Source of the DNA: an uncultured Gammaproteobacteria bacterium
GTDB lineage: Bacteria > Pseudomonadota > Gammaproteobacteria > Pseudomonadales > Ketobacteraceae
Direction of reading: 5' to 3'
DNA: 42,112 nt
Assembly: GCA_913063125.1 (NCBI GenBank)
Contig: CAJXZM010000039.1
Location: 1-42,112 of the forward strand
The position numbers and the translations under genes were made by a program. The first letter of the stretch is position 1. Each line of letters opens with the position of its first letter. Positions 23,564-33,349 of this stretch are shown here, piece by piece. The notes under the pieces are model-generated. The model searched no databases and was not told where the DNA came from. It saw only the letters and a program-made list of their open reading frames with translations.

Positions 23564-24319
23564 TTATGCATATATCGCTTGTACTGCTTCCACATATCTC
23601 AGTACATTGCTCGCGTAGAACCCAGAACTATTTATATTATTAAACTCTATAACCTTAAATCCATCTTCGGAAAGGGCAACATCCATTACAAGCGATTCAG
23701 ATGGTACCCACTTCTTAATAATACTATTCGCGTAATCAATTACATCCTGCTCAATAACATCAGAAACATGCGGCCTACCCGCAATCTTATATACCGATCC
23801 TGTTACAACCTTACGATTGACCACAAAGAGGCGGTATTCTCGGTAGATCGCTTTAACTGGTGATGCGATCACTTCCAGCTCTGAAAGGTATTTCTTGGAC
23901 GGGTCACTTCTCCATATTTTTAACATTTCACTATCGATAACCATTCCATCAAAAACCTTATTGTCCTCCATAGGACGAATGAAGAATTTTGTCATGTGAC
24001 CAACACGGATATCACTAAATACCCCCGTAACGATATCAGAGTTCAGTAAATCCCCCCCCAACTCACAAAGCCACTTATCGTAGCTAAATTTTTCGTTCAG
24101 AAAACTACCAGGAGTCCATTTTCTATCCATTGCAATTTTTGAAAGCTTAATTGCGCCACAAACATACACCTTTCCTGAAATGAATACGTCAGGTTCCAAA
24201 ACAAGCTTACCGCTAGGTATGAAGACTGATGTATACCCTATACCCAAAATATCTAGAGAATCGGTAAGCAACTTATAATTTTCAGATCTGAATATATTTT
24301 TTTGAATTACCCAATGCAT
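23564..24319 (-). CDS. ATP-grasp protein, R2K clade (DUF4343-like)
   Basis: A 251-residue ATP-grasp enzyme. The hallmark is YREYRLFVVNRKVVTGSVYK, followed by SLVMDVALSEDGFKVIEFNN and INSSGFYASNVLRY, where the Asp, Glu and Asn bind Mg-ATP. Family members of the R2K clade were predicted to ligate or modify peptides and are often found in phage or conflict loci; the true substrate is unknown. I use ATG 24319, with GAGG seven bases upstream, and not the GTG just before it. The 5' leader contains interleaved complementary segments. It sits between the EF-G paralogue and the M28 gene. Confidence 0.8.
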   Translation of the reverse strand: MHWVIQKNIFRSENYKLLTDSLDILGIGYTSVFIPSGKLVLEPDVFISGKVYVCGAIKLSKIAMDRKWTPGSFLNEKFSYDKWLCELGGDLLNSDIVTGVFSDIRVGHMTKFFIRPMEDNKVFDGMVIDSEMLKIWRSDPSKKYLSELEVIASPVKAIYREYRLFVVNRKVVTGSVYKIAGRPHVSDVIEQDVIDYANSIIKKWVPSESLVMDVALSEDGFKVIEFNNINSSGFYASNVLRYVEAVQAIYA

Positions 24320-24338
24320 CACTCTACCTCGATAAATA

Positions 24339-24379
24339 CTATCTGCTGTTCCTATCAGCCAAATGGCAGATAGCTGATA
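24339..24379 (-). promoter_or_regulatory. Interleaved inverted repeats in the ATP-grasp leader
   Basis: On the minus strand TATCAGC (24379-24373) can pair with GCTGATA (24359-24353), while CTATCTGC (24373-24366) can pair with GCAGATAG (24346-24339). The order is a-b-a'-b', so the two stems exclude each other or form a tight pseudoknot. The second stem ends just before the ATP-grasp ribosome site, so the switch could gate translation. Confidence 0.5.
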
Positions 24380-24447
24380 TTTTCACTCCAATAAGCGTAT
24401 TGACGTAAATTAGGGTGTGAAATGCATCCTATCTCACACCCTAACAT
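24355..24447 (-). CDS. Possible 30-codon upstream ORF of the ATP-grasp gene
   Basis: ATG 24447 opens a frame beginning MLGCEIGCISHPNLRQ and ending SYLPFG, with its stop inside the interleaved repeats. The ribosome site is weak. It starts in the hairpin after EF-G. It could be a leader or chance. Confidence 0.3.
   Translation of the reverse strand: MLGCEIGCISHPNLRQYAYWSENISYLPFG
24410..24444 (-). terminator. Hairpin downstream of the EF-G paralogue
   Basis: TTAGGGTGTGA (24410-24420) and TCACACCCTAA (24434-24444) form a perfect 11-bp stem over a 13-base loop. A T-run is lacking, so it is a weak terminator or a stabilising 3' structure. Confidence 0.55.
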
Positions 24448-24478
24448 GCCAAATTCAGCACCGAAGACTCACCTTAAG

Positions 24479-26521
24479 TCAGCATTGTAAAAAACTCTCT
24501 GCTAATGCTCTCGGTACCACCTCATAACGCTCAAAAGTCATTGAGAAACTCGCCCTACCGGCAGTTAATGAACGTAAGTCTCCGATATAACCAAACATGT
24601 TTGATAACGGTACTGATGCATAAATCACAACACCATTACCACGAAAACTCTGCTCATTGACCTTTCCTCGCCGACGATTTAGGTCGCCAATACAGTCACC
24701 CACACATTCCTGAGGAGTAACTATTTCTAATGCCATCATTGGTTCCAACAGCGCAGGTTTGGCAATCCTTGCCGCCTTACAAAAAGCTTCATTTCCCGCA
24801 ATTTCGAAAGCGAGCTGGGAAGAATCCTGAGCATGGATTGCACCATCAGTTAGAACCGCTTTAAATCCCGCACATGGATATCCCCCAAGCACTCCATTTT
24901 GAGCAGCTTTACGAATCCCAGCTTCAACCGAAGGAATAAATTCCCTCGGAATACAGGCTCCCGCAATTTTACTTTCAAATTCTATCTCCTCACTCTCAAT
25001 AGGTATGAATGAAATGGTTACCTCCGCAAACTGACCAGGTCCACCGCGCTGCTTCTTATGAGTATATGAAACCTCAACCGCTTCAGTCATCGTTTCGCGG
25101 TAAGCAACTTGAGGTTTACCCACAGTTACCTCCACATCAAAGTCAGTCCGCAACCGAGATATCACTATTTCCAAGTGAAGCTCGCCCATACCCGATAGCA
25201 GAGTTTCACCACTGCTACCCGTACCAACACACAAACTAGGATCCTCACTCGCCAAGATCCGTATAGCATCAGCAAGTTTGCATTGCTCTTGCTTGGTTTT
25301 CGCCTCTATTGCTATGTCGATTACCGAGGAAGGCACCGAAATACGCTCTAACACAACTGGCCTAGAAACGTCACATAGGGTATCTCCAGTATCAGTATCT
25401 TTAAGCCCTAGTACTGCGACAATATCTCCCGCCATAATGCTATCTATAGCTTCACGCTTGTCCGCATGCATAAGGTATATTCGGCCAATACGTTCTGACT
25501 TACCATTAGTGCAATTCAGCACCTTTTCACCGGCGCTAAGTTGGCCACTATAGACTCGCAAATACGTTAACGAACCGTGTTTGTCATTAGTCATCTTAAA
25601 CGCCAAAGCGCAAAAAGGTTCAGCAACAGTGCAAGCCACCTCCATTTCAGATTCATCGTGATAACAAGTCGCAGCCATCCTCAACTTATCTTCTGGGGAT
25701 GGCAGATACTTAATCACCGCGTCCAACAAAGGTTCCACTCCTTTGTTTTTAAATGCAGAAGCACAACAAATAGGTACAGCCTTTCCCATCAACGTAGCCT
25801 TGCGTATTGCTTGATGCAAAGTCTCTTCGGGTATAAAACGACCCTCAAGTAAGTCTTCCATAAGATCATTATCAACTTCAGCGAGTGCATAGAGCAACTT
25901 CTCTCGCAACTGTTTCGCCGATTCAACTAAGTTCTCTGGAATACATTCAACAGAGAAACACTCCTGATCATCAACCCACACCATGGCCCTCATTGAAACA
26001 ACATCAATTAAACCCCGATAATCACTCTCTGCGCCAATTGGAAGTTGAAGTACCAACACGTGTACAGCAAGCTGGCTCTCTATCGATTGAATGACACTGA
26101 AGTAGTCAGCCCCGATACGATCCATTTTGTTGACAAGACAAACCCTCGGTACAGAATACTTATCTGCTAATCGCCAATTCGTTTCCGATTGTGGCTCAAC
26201 ACCTGCAACCGCATCAAAAACGACAACGGCACCGTCCAATACACGTAACGAACGATTAACTTCAATATTGAAATCAATGTGCCCCGGCGTATCAATGATA
26301 TTGATACGATGATTTTTCCACTCAACAGTGACAGCTGCGCTATTAATGGTTATACCTTTTTCTCGCTCCTGGACCGATGAATCAGTAACCGTGTCGCCAT
26401 GATGCACATCACCTAAACAATGCGATTCCCCCGTAAAGTAGAGAATACGTTCAGTTAGCGTTGTTTTTCCAGCATCAACATGAGCAATGATGCCGATCTT
26501 TTTTAATTTGGAGTAAGTCAT
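24479..26521 (-). CDS. Elongation factor G paralogue
   Basis: A 680-residue translational GTPase with the full EF-G domain set. G1 is AHVDAGKTT (13-21), switch I QEREKGITI, G3 DTPGH (77-81), G4 NKMD (131-134); domain IV contains YRETMTEAVEVSYTHKKQRG and GPGQFAEV, and the C-terminus GYIGDLRSLTAGRASFSMTF matches EF-G. The switch I lead-in GDVHHGDTVTDSSVQ differs from the housekeeping form (usually GxxHxGxATxDWMxQE), and it stands alone without rpsL/rpsG/tuf, so it is an accessory copy. Such paralogues can act in ribosome recycling or antibiotic resistance. I start at 26521, where GAGG lies six bases upstream. A terminator hairpin ends about ten bases before that site. Confidence 0.93.
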   Translation of the reverse strand: MTYSKLKKIGIIAHVDAGKTTLTERILYFTGESHCLGDVHHGDTVTDSSVQEREKGITINSAAVTVEWKNHRINIIDTPGHIDFNIEVNRSLRVLDGAVVVFDAVAGVEPQSETNWRLADKYSVPRVCLVNKMDRIGADYFSVIQSIESQLAVHVLVLQLPIGAESDYRGLIDVVSMRAMVWVDDQECFSVECIPENLVESAKQLREKLLYALAEVDNDLMEDLLEGRFIPEETLHQAIRKATLMGKAVPICCASAFKNKGVEPLLDAVIKYLPSPEDKLRMAATCYHDESEMEVACTVAEPFCALAFKMTNDKHGSLTYLRVYSGQLSAGEKVLNCTNGKSERIGRIYLMHADKREAIDSIMAGDIVAVLGLKDTDTGDTLCDVSRPVVLERISVPSSVIDIAIEAKTKQEQCKLADAIRILASEDPSLCVGTGSSGETLLSGMGELHLEIVISRLRTDFDVEVTVGKPQVAYRETMTEAVEVSYTHKKQRGGPGQFAEVTISFIPIESEEIEFESKIAGACIPREFIPSVEAGIRKAAQNGVLGGYPCAGFKAVLTDGAIHAQDSSQLAFEIAGNEAFCKAARIAKPALLEPMMALEIVTPQECVGDCIGDLNRRRGKVNEQSFRGNGVVIYASVPLSNMFGYIGDLRSLTAGRASFSMTFERYEVVPRALAESFLQC

Positions 26522-26533
26522 TGAATACCTCAC

Positions 26534-26573
26534 AAAAAAACCTGTTAAGTTATTACACCTAACAGGCTTTTTT
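26534..26573 (-). terminator. Terminator directly upstream of the EF-G paralogue
   Basis: On the minus strand CCTGTTA (26566-26560) pairs with TAACAGG (26547-26541), followed by seven T (26540-26534). On the plus strand it is also followed by a T-run, so it may act both ways. The EF-G ribosome site begins only a few bases after the T-run. Confidence 0.78.
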
Positions 26574-26608
26574 AGTGAGTCCTGGTAGGCGTAAATTACC
26601 TCCCAGGA
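26558..26608 (-). promoter_or_regulatory. Possible attenuator of the EF-G paralogue
   Basis: TCCTGG-g-AGG (26608-26599) can pair with CCT-a-CCAGGA (26589-26580). The second arm, CCTACCAGG, can instead pair with CCTGTTAGG (26566-26558) with one mismatch, which would break the terminator. The first arm codes for the last three residues of a short upstream ORF; a ribosome stalled on the two Asn codons just before it would cover that arm and favour the antiterminator. Confidence 0.5.
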
Positions 26609-26730
26609 TTATTTTCGATAAACAATACTAGGTCACCCTGACCTTCTTCCATATAATGAATTTTATTTCCATTAACCGTCAAATATTTCGACTCAAATGA
26701 AAATTCTGCCAAGATGTTTGTTTCGTTCAT
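26596..26730 (-). pseudogene. Truncated haloalkane-dehalogenase-like N-terminus, possible leader ORF
   Basis: GAGGGG precedes ATG 26730. The 44-residue product contains FESKYLTVNGNKIHYMEEGQ and then GDLVLF, the first strands of an alpha/beta hydrolase of the haloalkane dehalogenase group, but it breaks off as IENNPGR and a stop where the family has the LHGNPTS oxyanion loop. It is either a remnant of a lost dehalogenase gene or such a remnant now used as a leader: its stop codon lies in a hairpin that competes with the terminator before EF-G. It begins 32 bases after the DUF1330 gene. Confidence 0.65.
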
Positions 26731-26762
26731 ATCCCCTCACCTAACTTTTATCTAGTTGTGTT

Positions 26763-27077
26763 TTAATCAACAGCGATGGAAAAGTTGGTTGCAATTATGT
26801 CGGTTCTTAAATTCTTAATCGCCAAATACTCTTGCGACATTAGGCAATCCTTAAGGTGCTGCATCGTTGGAAACTTCACTAAGGAAAGCTTAGCATCTTG
26901 ATTCGCCCACTCACCTTCCAGCAAATCAATATTTTGCTCTGTACTCCCCATCACTAAAACTTCCGCTCCAGCTTTCACAAAGATAGGATGCGCCGCTTGA
27001 CCATAGGCCATTAACGAGGCGTGACCTTCGGGTAAAATAGCCGAAGCAATCAGATAAGCGGGTTTAGGCTGCGACAT
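26763..27077 (-). CDS. DUF1330 family protein
   Basis: A 104-residue small protein: MSQPKPAYLIASAILPEGHA, then MAYGQAAHPIFVKAGAEVLV and VKFPTMQHLKDCLMSQEY, which fits the DUF1330 (dimeric alpha-beta barrel) family. The start at 27077 has GGGAGG five bases upstream and overlaps the SDR stop by 14 bases. Its biochemical role is unknown; members are often found with oxidoreductases. Confidence 0.8.
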   Translation of the reverse strand: MSQPKPAYLIASAILPEGHASLMAYGQAAHPIFVKAGAEVLVMGSTEQNIDLLEGEWANQDAKLSLVKFPTMQHLKDCLMSQEYLAIKNLRTDIIATNFSIAVD

Positions 27078-27678
27078 AAGCACCTCCCACCGCATCAAAT
27101 ACTTCACCACTGTTCTCTCCACTAATGCTTGCACGGAAATAAGTAGCTACATCACTGGCAGCAATACCTGAGCTACTATCTGCGCCCCACTGCTCCATGG
27201 TTTCTTTTACCATGCTCGGGCTAACGACATTAATTCGTTTACCATCGGTCAGTTCTAGCGCTGCGGTAGCGATAAAGGCATTGACCGCAGCAACACCCAT
27301 AGCAATTGCCGCAGTACCCGGCATAGGATGATTCGATGCTTGCCCCGAGGTTAAAGTAATCGAACCGTCGTCATTTAAATACTCCAAGCCAATGCGCACT
27401 AAATTCACCTGCCCCATAATTTTATTGTTTAGTACCATATCAAAACTAGAATCAGGCATATCTTGCAGGCGGCCCATTTCCCCATTGCCAATCATACTGA
27501 CAATGGCGTCGACCTTGCCGACTTTTTCATACAAAGCACGGATCGACTCTTTATTCTCAACATCAACAGTAACATCTCCCTCACTATGACCCACTGCGAT
27601 GACTTCATTTTCCCGTTGTAAATTTTCGACCACAGCCTTACCGATAGTACCGTTTGCGCCAATTGCTAAAATCTTCAT
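27064..27678 (-). CDS. Short-chain dehydrogenase/reductase
   Basis: A 204-residue SDR enzyme. MKILAIGANGTIGKAVVENL holds the glycine-rich NAD(P) site. The acidic turn is replaced by VGHSEGDVTVDV, and SMIGNGEM follows. The catalytic region is atypical: the usual Y-x3-K is not present, with TSGQASNHPMPGTAAIAMGV in its place, as in short SDRs of this subgroup. The start at 27678 has GAGGAAA upstream; a longer frame runs into the dehalogenase gene. It lies 14 bases after that gene, in one operon, and may oxidise or reduce its product. Confidence 0.85.
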   Translation of the reverse strand: MKILAIGANGTIGKAVVENLQRENEVIAVGHSEGDVTVDVENKESIRALYEKVGKVDAIVSMIGNGEMGRLQDMPDSSFDMVLNNKIMGQVNLVRIGLEYLNDDGSITLTSGQASNHPMPGTAAIAMGVAAVNAFIATAALELTDGKRINVVSPSMVKETMEQWGADSSSGIAASDVATYFRASISGENSGEVFDAVGGAYVAA

Positions 27679-27692
27679 AACTATTTCCTCAA

Positions 27693-28682
27693 TTAGAATT
27701 GTGTTTTCTGCAACCAACCAATGGTTGTATTAGCCAGTTGGCTAGATTGATCTTCTTGTAAAAAGTGCGAGGCATTTTCTACTGTCATGTGGGGCTGATT
27801 TTTTGCACCACTAAAGTTCTGCTGAAATTTTGTGTCGTAACCTTGATCCGCCAAGAAAGGATCTTTGTCACTAAACAAGGTTAATACCGGATGCAGCCAT
27901 TGCTTAAGCTTGAGCCAGTCTGCATTTACCTCGTTCAGATCCGATGCCACAATTTCCGGCATTTTGCGCGGTGCGGCGTAATACTCAGGGCTAGGAAATG
28001 GCGCGTTGTAGGCCGACATCTCATCAGCGTTCAACTGGCGAGTGGTCAGTGCTTGCAGCACTTGGCCAATATCCAGTTGCTTGGCATGCCGGAAATACCC
28101 AGCCCAGTTACCATAATTCATATTACTGGCTAATTTTTCTATACTAGGTTTACCTGCTAAGGCCGCCAGAGCTTTAAGAATCTTAGGCACCATAAATTTA
28201 GCCACAGTATTCATTTCGGCCAGAGCGGTATTGGCCACGACTAAGCGGTCTAGCCACTCGGGCTCCTGCGCTAGCACTCGCAAGCCTATCATGCCGCCCC
28301 AATCCTGAAAGAACGCCGCCCCATGCTTAATGCCCAACTGCTGGACAAAACTTCGCATCCACTTCACGTGATTACTATAGGTGTGCTCATCTGAGCTAGG
28401 AGGCTTGTCAGACTTACCAAAGCCGATCAAATCTGGAGCTATCACTCGATAACCCGCGTCCACCAATACTGGAATCATATGGCGGTAGAGGTAGCTCCAA
28501 GAAGGCTGACCGTGAAACAGAAAGATCACCTTCTGCCTCTCTTTACCTTCATCTAACTTACTTTCATCTAAATAGTGCAGGCGCATACCATCAACCTGAA
28601 TATAGTGTGGCTTAAAGGGATAATCGCTCAGGTTTTCAAAGGCTTCATCCGGTGTTCTCAGGGTATCGGCTTTAATCTTCAT
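27693..28682 (-). CDS. Haloalkane dehalogenase (subfamily I-like) / alpha-beta hydrolase
   Basis: A 329-residue alpha/beta hydrolase. Nucleophile Asp127 followed by the halide-binding Trp128 is in FFQDWGGMIGLR; the acid is Asp274 in FSDKDPF and the base His306 in ENASHFLQE. The oxyanion motif FHGQPSWSYLYRHMIPVL, and the opening LRTPDEAFENLSDYPFKPHY, match haloalkane dehalogenases of the DhlA/DhmA type, which release halide from haloalkanes. An epoxide-hydrolase-like activity is an alternative. The start at 28682 has GAGG eight bases upstream. It heads an operon with the SDR and DUF1330 genes, divergent from a LysR regulator. Confidence 0.85.
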   Translation of the reverse strand: MKIKADTLRTPDEAFENLSDYPFKPHYIQVDGMRLHYLDESKLDEGKERQKVIFLFHGQPSWSYLYRHMIPVLVDAGYRVIAPDLIGFGKSDKPPSSDEHTYSNHVKWMRSFVQQLGIKHGAAFFQDWGGMIGLRVLAQEPEWLDRLVVANTALAEMNTVAKFMVPKILKALAALAGKPSIEKLASNMNYGNWAGYFRHAKQLDIGQVLQALTTRQLNADEMSAYNAPFPSPEYYAAPRKMPEIVASDLNEVNADWLKLKQWLHPVLTLFSDKDPFLADQGYDTKFQQNFSGAKNQPHMTVENASHFLQEDQSSQLANTTIGWLQKTQF

Positions 28683-28779
28683 ATCACTGACCTCGTGTTT
28701 TTCGTCTGTTCTATTAATCATTGCTTAAACACACTTTAGTCCAGCTAACAGTCAGTAAAAAGCATAGCTTTTTGCACAA

Positions 28780-28802
28780 CATGGTCATATTATTAGACCA
28801 TG
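28780..28802. promoter_or_regulatory. Inverted repeat over the LysR start codon
   Basis: CATGGTC (28780-28786) and GACCATG (28796-28802) form 7-bp arms around nine AT bases, a LysR-type site. The regulator's ATG (28800-28802) is part of the right arm, so binding would block its own expression and could activate the dehalogenase operon leftward. Confidence 0.65.
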
Positions 28803-29651
28803 ACGAATTTGGAACATTTACAAGTAATCGATGCAATCTGCACAGAAGGCAGCTTTCAGGCAGCCAGTGAAAAACTGCACAAGGTACGCTCTGCGGTGTC
28901 TTACTCGGTAAAGCAGGTGGAAGCCCACTACGGTATGCAGCTCTTTAATCGCGAGACCTACAGGCCAGAGCTCACCGCTGAAGGCAAGATACTGATTGTG
29001 CAAATCCGCCGCCTACTAAAACAGGCCTGTGAATTTGAAAGCTTTGTAAACGAAATGAAGGGAGAGAATGAAACCGAAGTAAAGTTGGGGGTCAGCTCGA
29101 TATTCCCCATAGAAAAAATCACCGGCTTATTGATTGAGCTGAAAAAAGAATTCCCTCAAACTACCATTCATCTAGAAATGGAAGTCGCCTCCGGTGATAG
29201 GTTGCTGCTAGAAGAAAAAGTCGACATAGGTATTTATGGCACACCCAATCGCAATAAAAGCATCGACCATAAGCTAATCGATACGCTGAATATTCCCTTG
29301 GTAATCTCCAAAGATTTACCGCTTGAAAATGCCAATCTAGCGACTGAGGCTGACCTAGCCGCCTACCCGCAAATCATCATCAAATCGTCTGACCGCCAGT
29401 CACCGGATTCCAATATAGTAGACGATGCGCCTAAGTGGTATGTCACCGATCAACATACCAAAAAAACCTTAATAACCTCGGGACTTGGTTGGGGAAGGTT
29501 ACCTAGACACCTTATTGAAAACGAAATTCAAAATCAGCGTTTAATTTGCCTGGATACTCAAGGGGATCTCAACTTGCCCATGTATATTGCCAAATTAAAA
29601 AATAAAGCGCTGGGCCCTGTGGTGCAAAGGATTTGGAATCATTTTCACTAG
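28800..29651 (+). CDS. LysR family transcriptional regulator
   Basis: A 283-residue regulator. The N-terminal winged helix shows LEHLQVIDAICTEGSFQAAS, then AVSYSVKQVEAHYGMQLFNR. The C-terminal effector domain starts near EVKLGVSSIFPIEKITGLL. No ribosome site precedes the ATG, which lies inside the inverted repeat; the message may be leaderless. The target is probably the divergent dehalogenase operon, and the inducer a substrate of that pathway. It converges on parE at its end. Confidence 0.9.
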   Translation: MTNLEHLQVIDAICTEGSFQAASEKLHKVRSAVSYSVKQVEAHYGMQLFNRETYRPELTAEGKILIVQIRRLLKQACEFESFVNEMKGENETEVKLGVSSIFPIEKITGLLIELKKEFPQTTIHLEMEVASGDRLLLEEKVDIGIYGTPNRNKSIDHKLIDTLNIPLVISKDLPLENANLATEADLAAYPQIIIKSSDRQSPDSNIVDDAPKWYVTDQHTKKTLITSGLGWGRLPRHLIENEIQNQRLICLDTQGDLNLPMYIAKLKNKALGPVVQRIWNHFH

Positions 29652-29688
29652 CGACTCCAGACTGCTTTATAAACACTGCATAACGACA

Positions 29689-31584
<1,896 letters not shown>

Positions 31585-31872
31585 TTACGTACTCTTTAAA
31601 ATAAGACAGCCAGAATACCTGGCAACTGTGTTTCAAACCCATAAAAGCCTCAAACTGCACTATTTGACAGCTCAAGGTCACGATAATCCACTGAAAAAGC
31701 AACATTTTGGAAGTAGTCGGCGATCAGAGACGCGTTTGCTGACTTAGGAGAACGGTTTAAGCCATGAATGTAAAAAAGATAGGGCGATACTGACACTTCA
31801 GGTTCTTTGCTCGTGGGTTACGGGTAAGAGGGTTCTAAGTAATAATGGGAGAGATCTTAGCACAAGGATTTA

Positions 31873-32670
31873 TCAATATCCTTTAATCGTGTAATCCACT
31901 TCAAACACAACCTCTTCTACCCGAGAAACTGCGCTTTTTACACGTCCATCGGGGTACAAGTCAAACCACCGATAACCAGGCGCTTTGTCATCCACTGCAA
32001 AATCTTCGCTATCAGGCTTAAACTGTACGCACGTTGAGGGTACAGAGAACAACTTAACACCTTTACGCTCGGCTTCGTACACTTGATGGACATGACCCCA
32101 AATAATGGCTTTGACATGATCAAACTGATCCATAATGCTAAATAACGCGTCTGCGTTACCTATAATTTGATCATCCAACCAAGGGCAACCGACTTGCACG
32201 GGCTGATGATGCATACACACCATAACGTGATGTTCTTTTGTTTGCTCGAGAGAGTTTTGTAAAAAAGTAAGTTGCTCTTCTGCAAAGTTTCCGGGTACTG
32301 CCCCTTCAACCGTTGAGTCTAATAAAATAATGCGCCAACCCTGAAATTCTATCACCATTGGGCAGCATTCATCGGCACGCTGCTCTACGCTCATTTCATG
32401 GATGATATCGTGATTTCCTGGCAACCAATAAACAGGCTCAGGAAAGCGATCCATATGCTGATGAAAGCGTTGGTAAGACGCTGCACTACCATCTTGAGAG
32501 AGGTCACCAGTGGCAAGGTAAATATCAGCCGCTGGCTGCTCAAGTTCAATAAGATCCAATACCTTAGCCAAGCTAAATTCAGTATTTAACCCCAACAGCT
32601 TACCTTGATCGCTCTCAAAAAGATGGCAATCAGATAACTGTACAATTCTTATGGGCTTAATGTCGAACAA
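31873..32670 (-). CDS. cpdA: 3',5'-cyclic-AMP phosphodiesterase
   Basis: A 265-residue class III phosphodiesterase. The two-metal site is visible as QLSDCHLF near residue 12, ATGDLSQDGS, LPGNHD, MHHQPVQVG and IWGHVHQVYE. CpdA lowers cAMP and so tunes CRP-dependent genes. The order nudF, DUF1249, cpdA, parE is the conserved gammaproteobacterial arrangement. The ATG follows the motif spacing of known CpdA proteins. Confidence 0.93.
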   Translation of the reverse strand: MFDIKPIRIVQLSDCHLFESDQGKLLGLNTEFSLAKVLDLIELEQPAADIYLATGDLSQDGSAASYQRFHQHMDRFPEPVYWLPGNHDIIHEMSVEQRADECCPMVIEFQGWRIILLDSTVEGAVPGNFAEEQLTFLQNSLEQTKEHHVMVCMHHQPVQVGCPWLDDQIIGNADALFSIMDQFDHVKAIIWGHVHQVYEAERKGVKLFSVPSTCVQFKPDSEDFAVDDKAPGYRWFDLYPDGRVKSAVSRVEEVVFEVDYTIKGY

Positions 32671-32873
32671 AGTACCGATCCATTTATTTACATAAGTAAG
32701 TATTACTTATAACTCACAATTCAGTGACTCGCCAGTTGAAACGCTAGAATAGGAATAGGAGTACACAAAAAAATGATGATAATTCGCACAGTTTGGGTTC
32801 ATTCATTTCTACAAGCAACAAAACGTGAACTTCGTCACAGTTTGTTGCTTCATGCTTTTTGCCACAAAATCCA

Positions 32874-33323
32874 TTACTCAAGCAACGGAACTTCCATGGA
32901 GATACCTACGTTTTTGCAGTGTTGTAACCATTCACCTAAAAATGTATTTAATTGAGCCTTTTCATCAGGCATATACATGCGTTGATTCGGGTATTCATAA
33001 CGCTGCCGCACATATCGATTCTTTTGAAATGACAATACTTCTGCGACATGGGCATCATGGTATAGCCTGACGGTAATGGTAGGCTGCGGCATCCAGTCAA
33101 CCAACTCCGATTCTTGCGCTAAACGCAGCGTAACGGTGTATTTACTACGCTCTATAACAAAGATAGATACTCTGCTTAGTTCTTCCGATGCGGTTTCCAC
33201 ACCAAAGCTCCATCTAGACTGCTCATCAATGGTCGGCATCAGCCTGAGAAACCGCAAGTAGTTAGTTTCACAGCTACTAATAAAACCTTTTAGATCTGGT
33301 ACATATTTTTCAGAGCGTTTCAC
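32874..33323 (-). CDS. DUF1249 family protein (YqiB-like)
   Basis: A 149-residue protein with the family's PDEKAQLNTFLGEWLQHCKN near the C-terminus and NYLRFLRLMP near the start. It always travels with nudF and cpdA in gammaproteobacteria. Its function is unknown. It is 26 bases after nudF, so probably cotranscribed with it. Confidence 0.9.
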   Translation of the reverse strand: MKRSEKYVPDLKGFISSCETNYLRFLRLMPTIDEQSRWSFGVETASEELSRVSIFVIERSKYTVTLRLAQESELVDWMPQPTITVRLYHDAHVAEVLSFQKNRYVRQRYEYPNQRMYMPDEKAQLNTFLGEWLQHCKNVGISMEVPLLE

Positions 33324-33349
33324 TCAGCCTCCACCCCGCATATTACGTA

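Noticed and set aside
24479..26521. Housekeeping fusA
   Set aside because: It stands alone without rpsL, rpsG or tuf, has a divergent switch I lead-in and lies in an accessory island, so it is treated as a paralogue.
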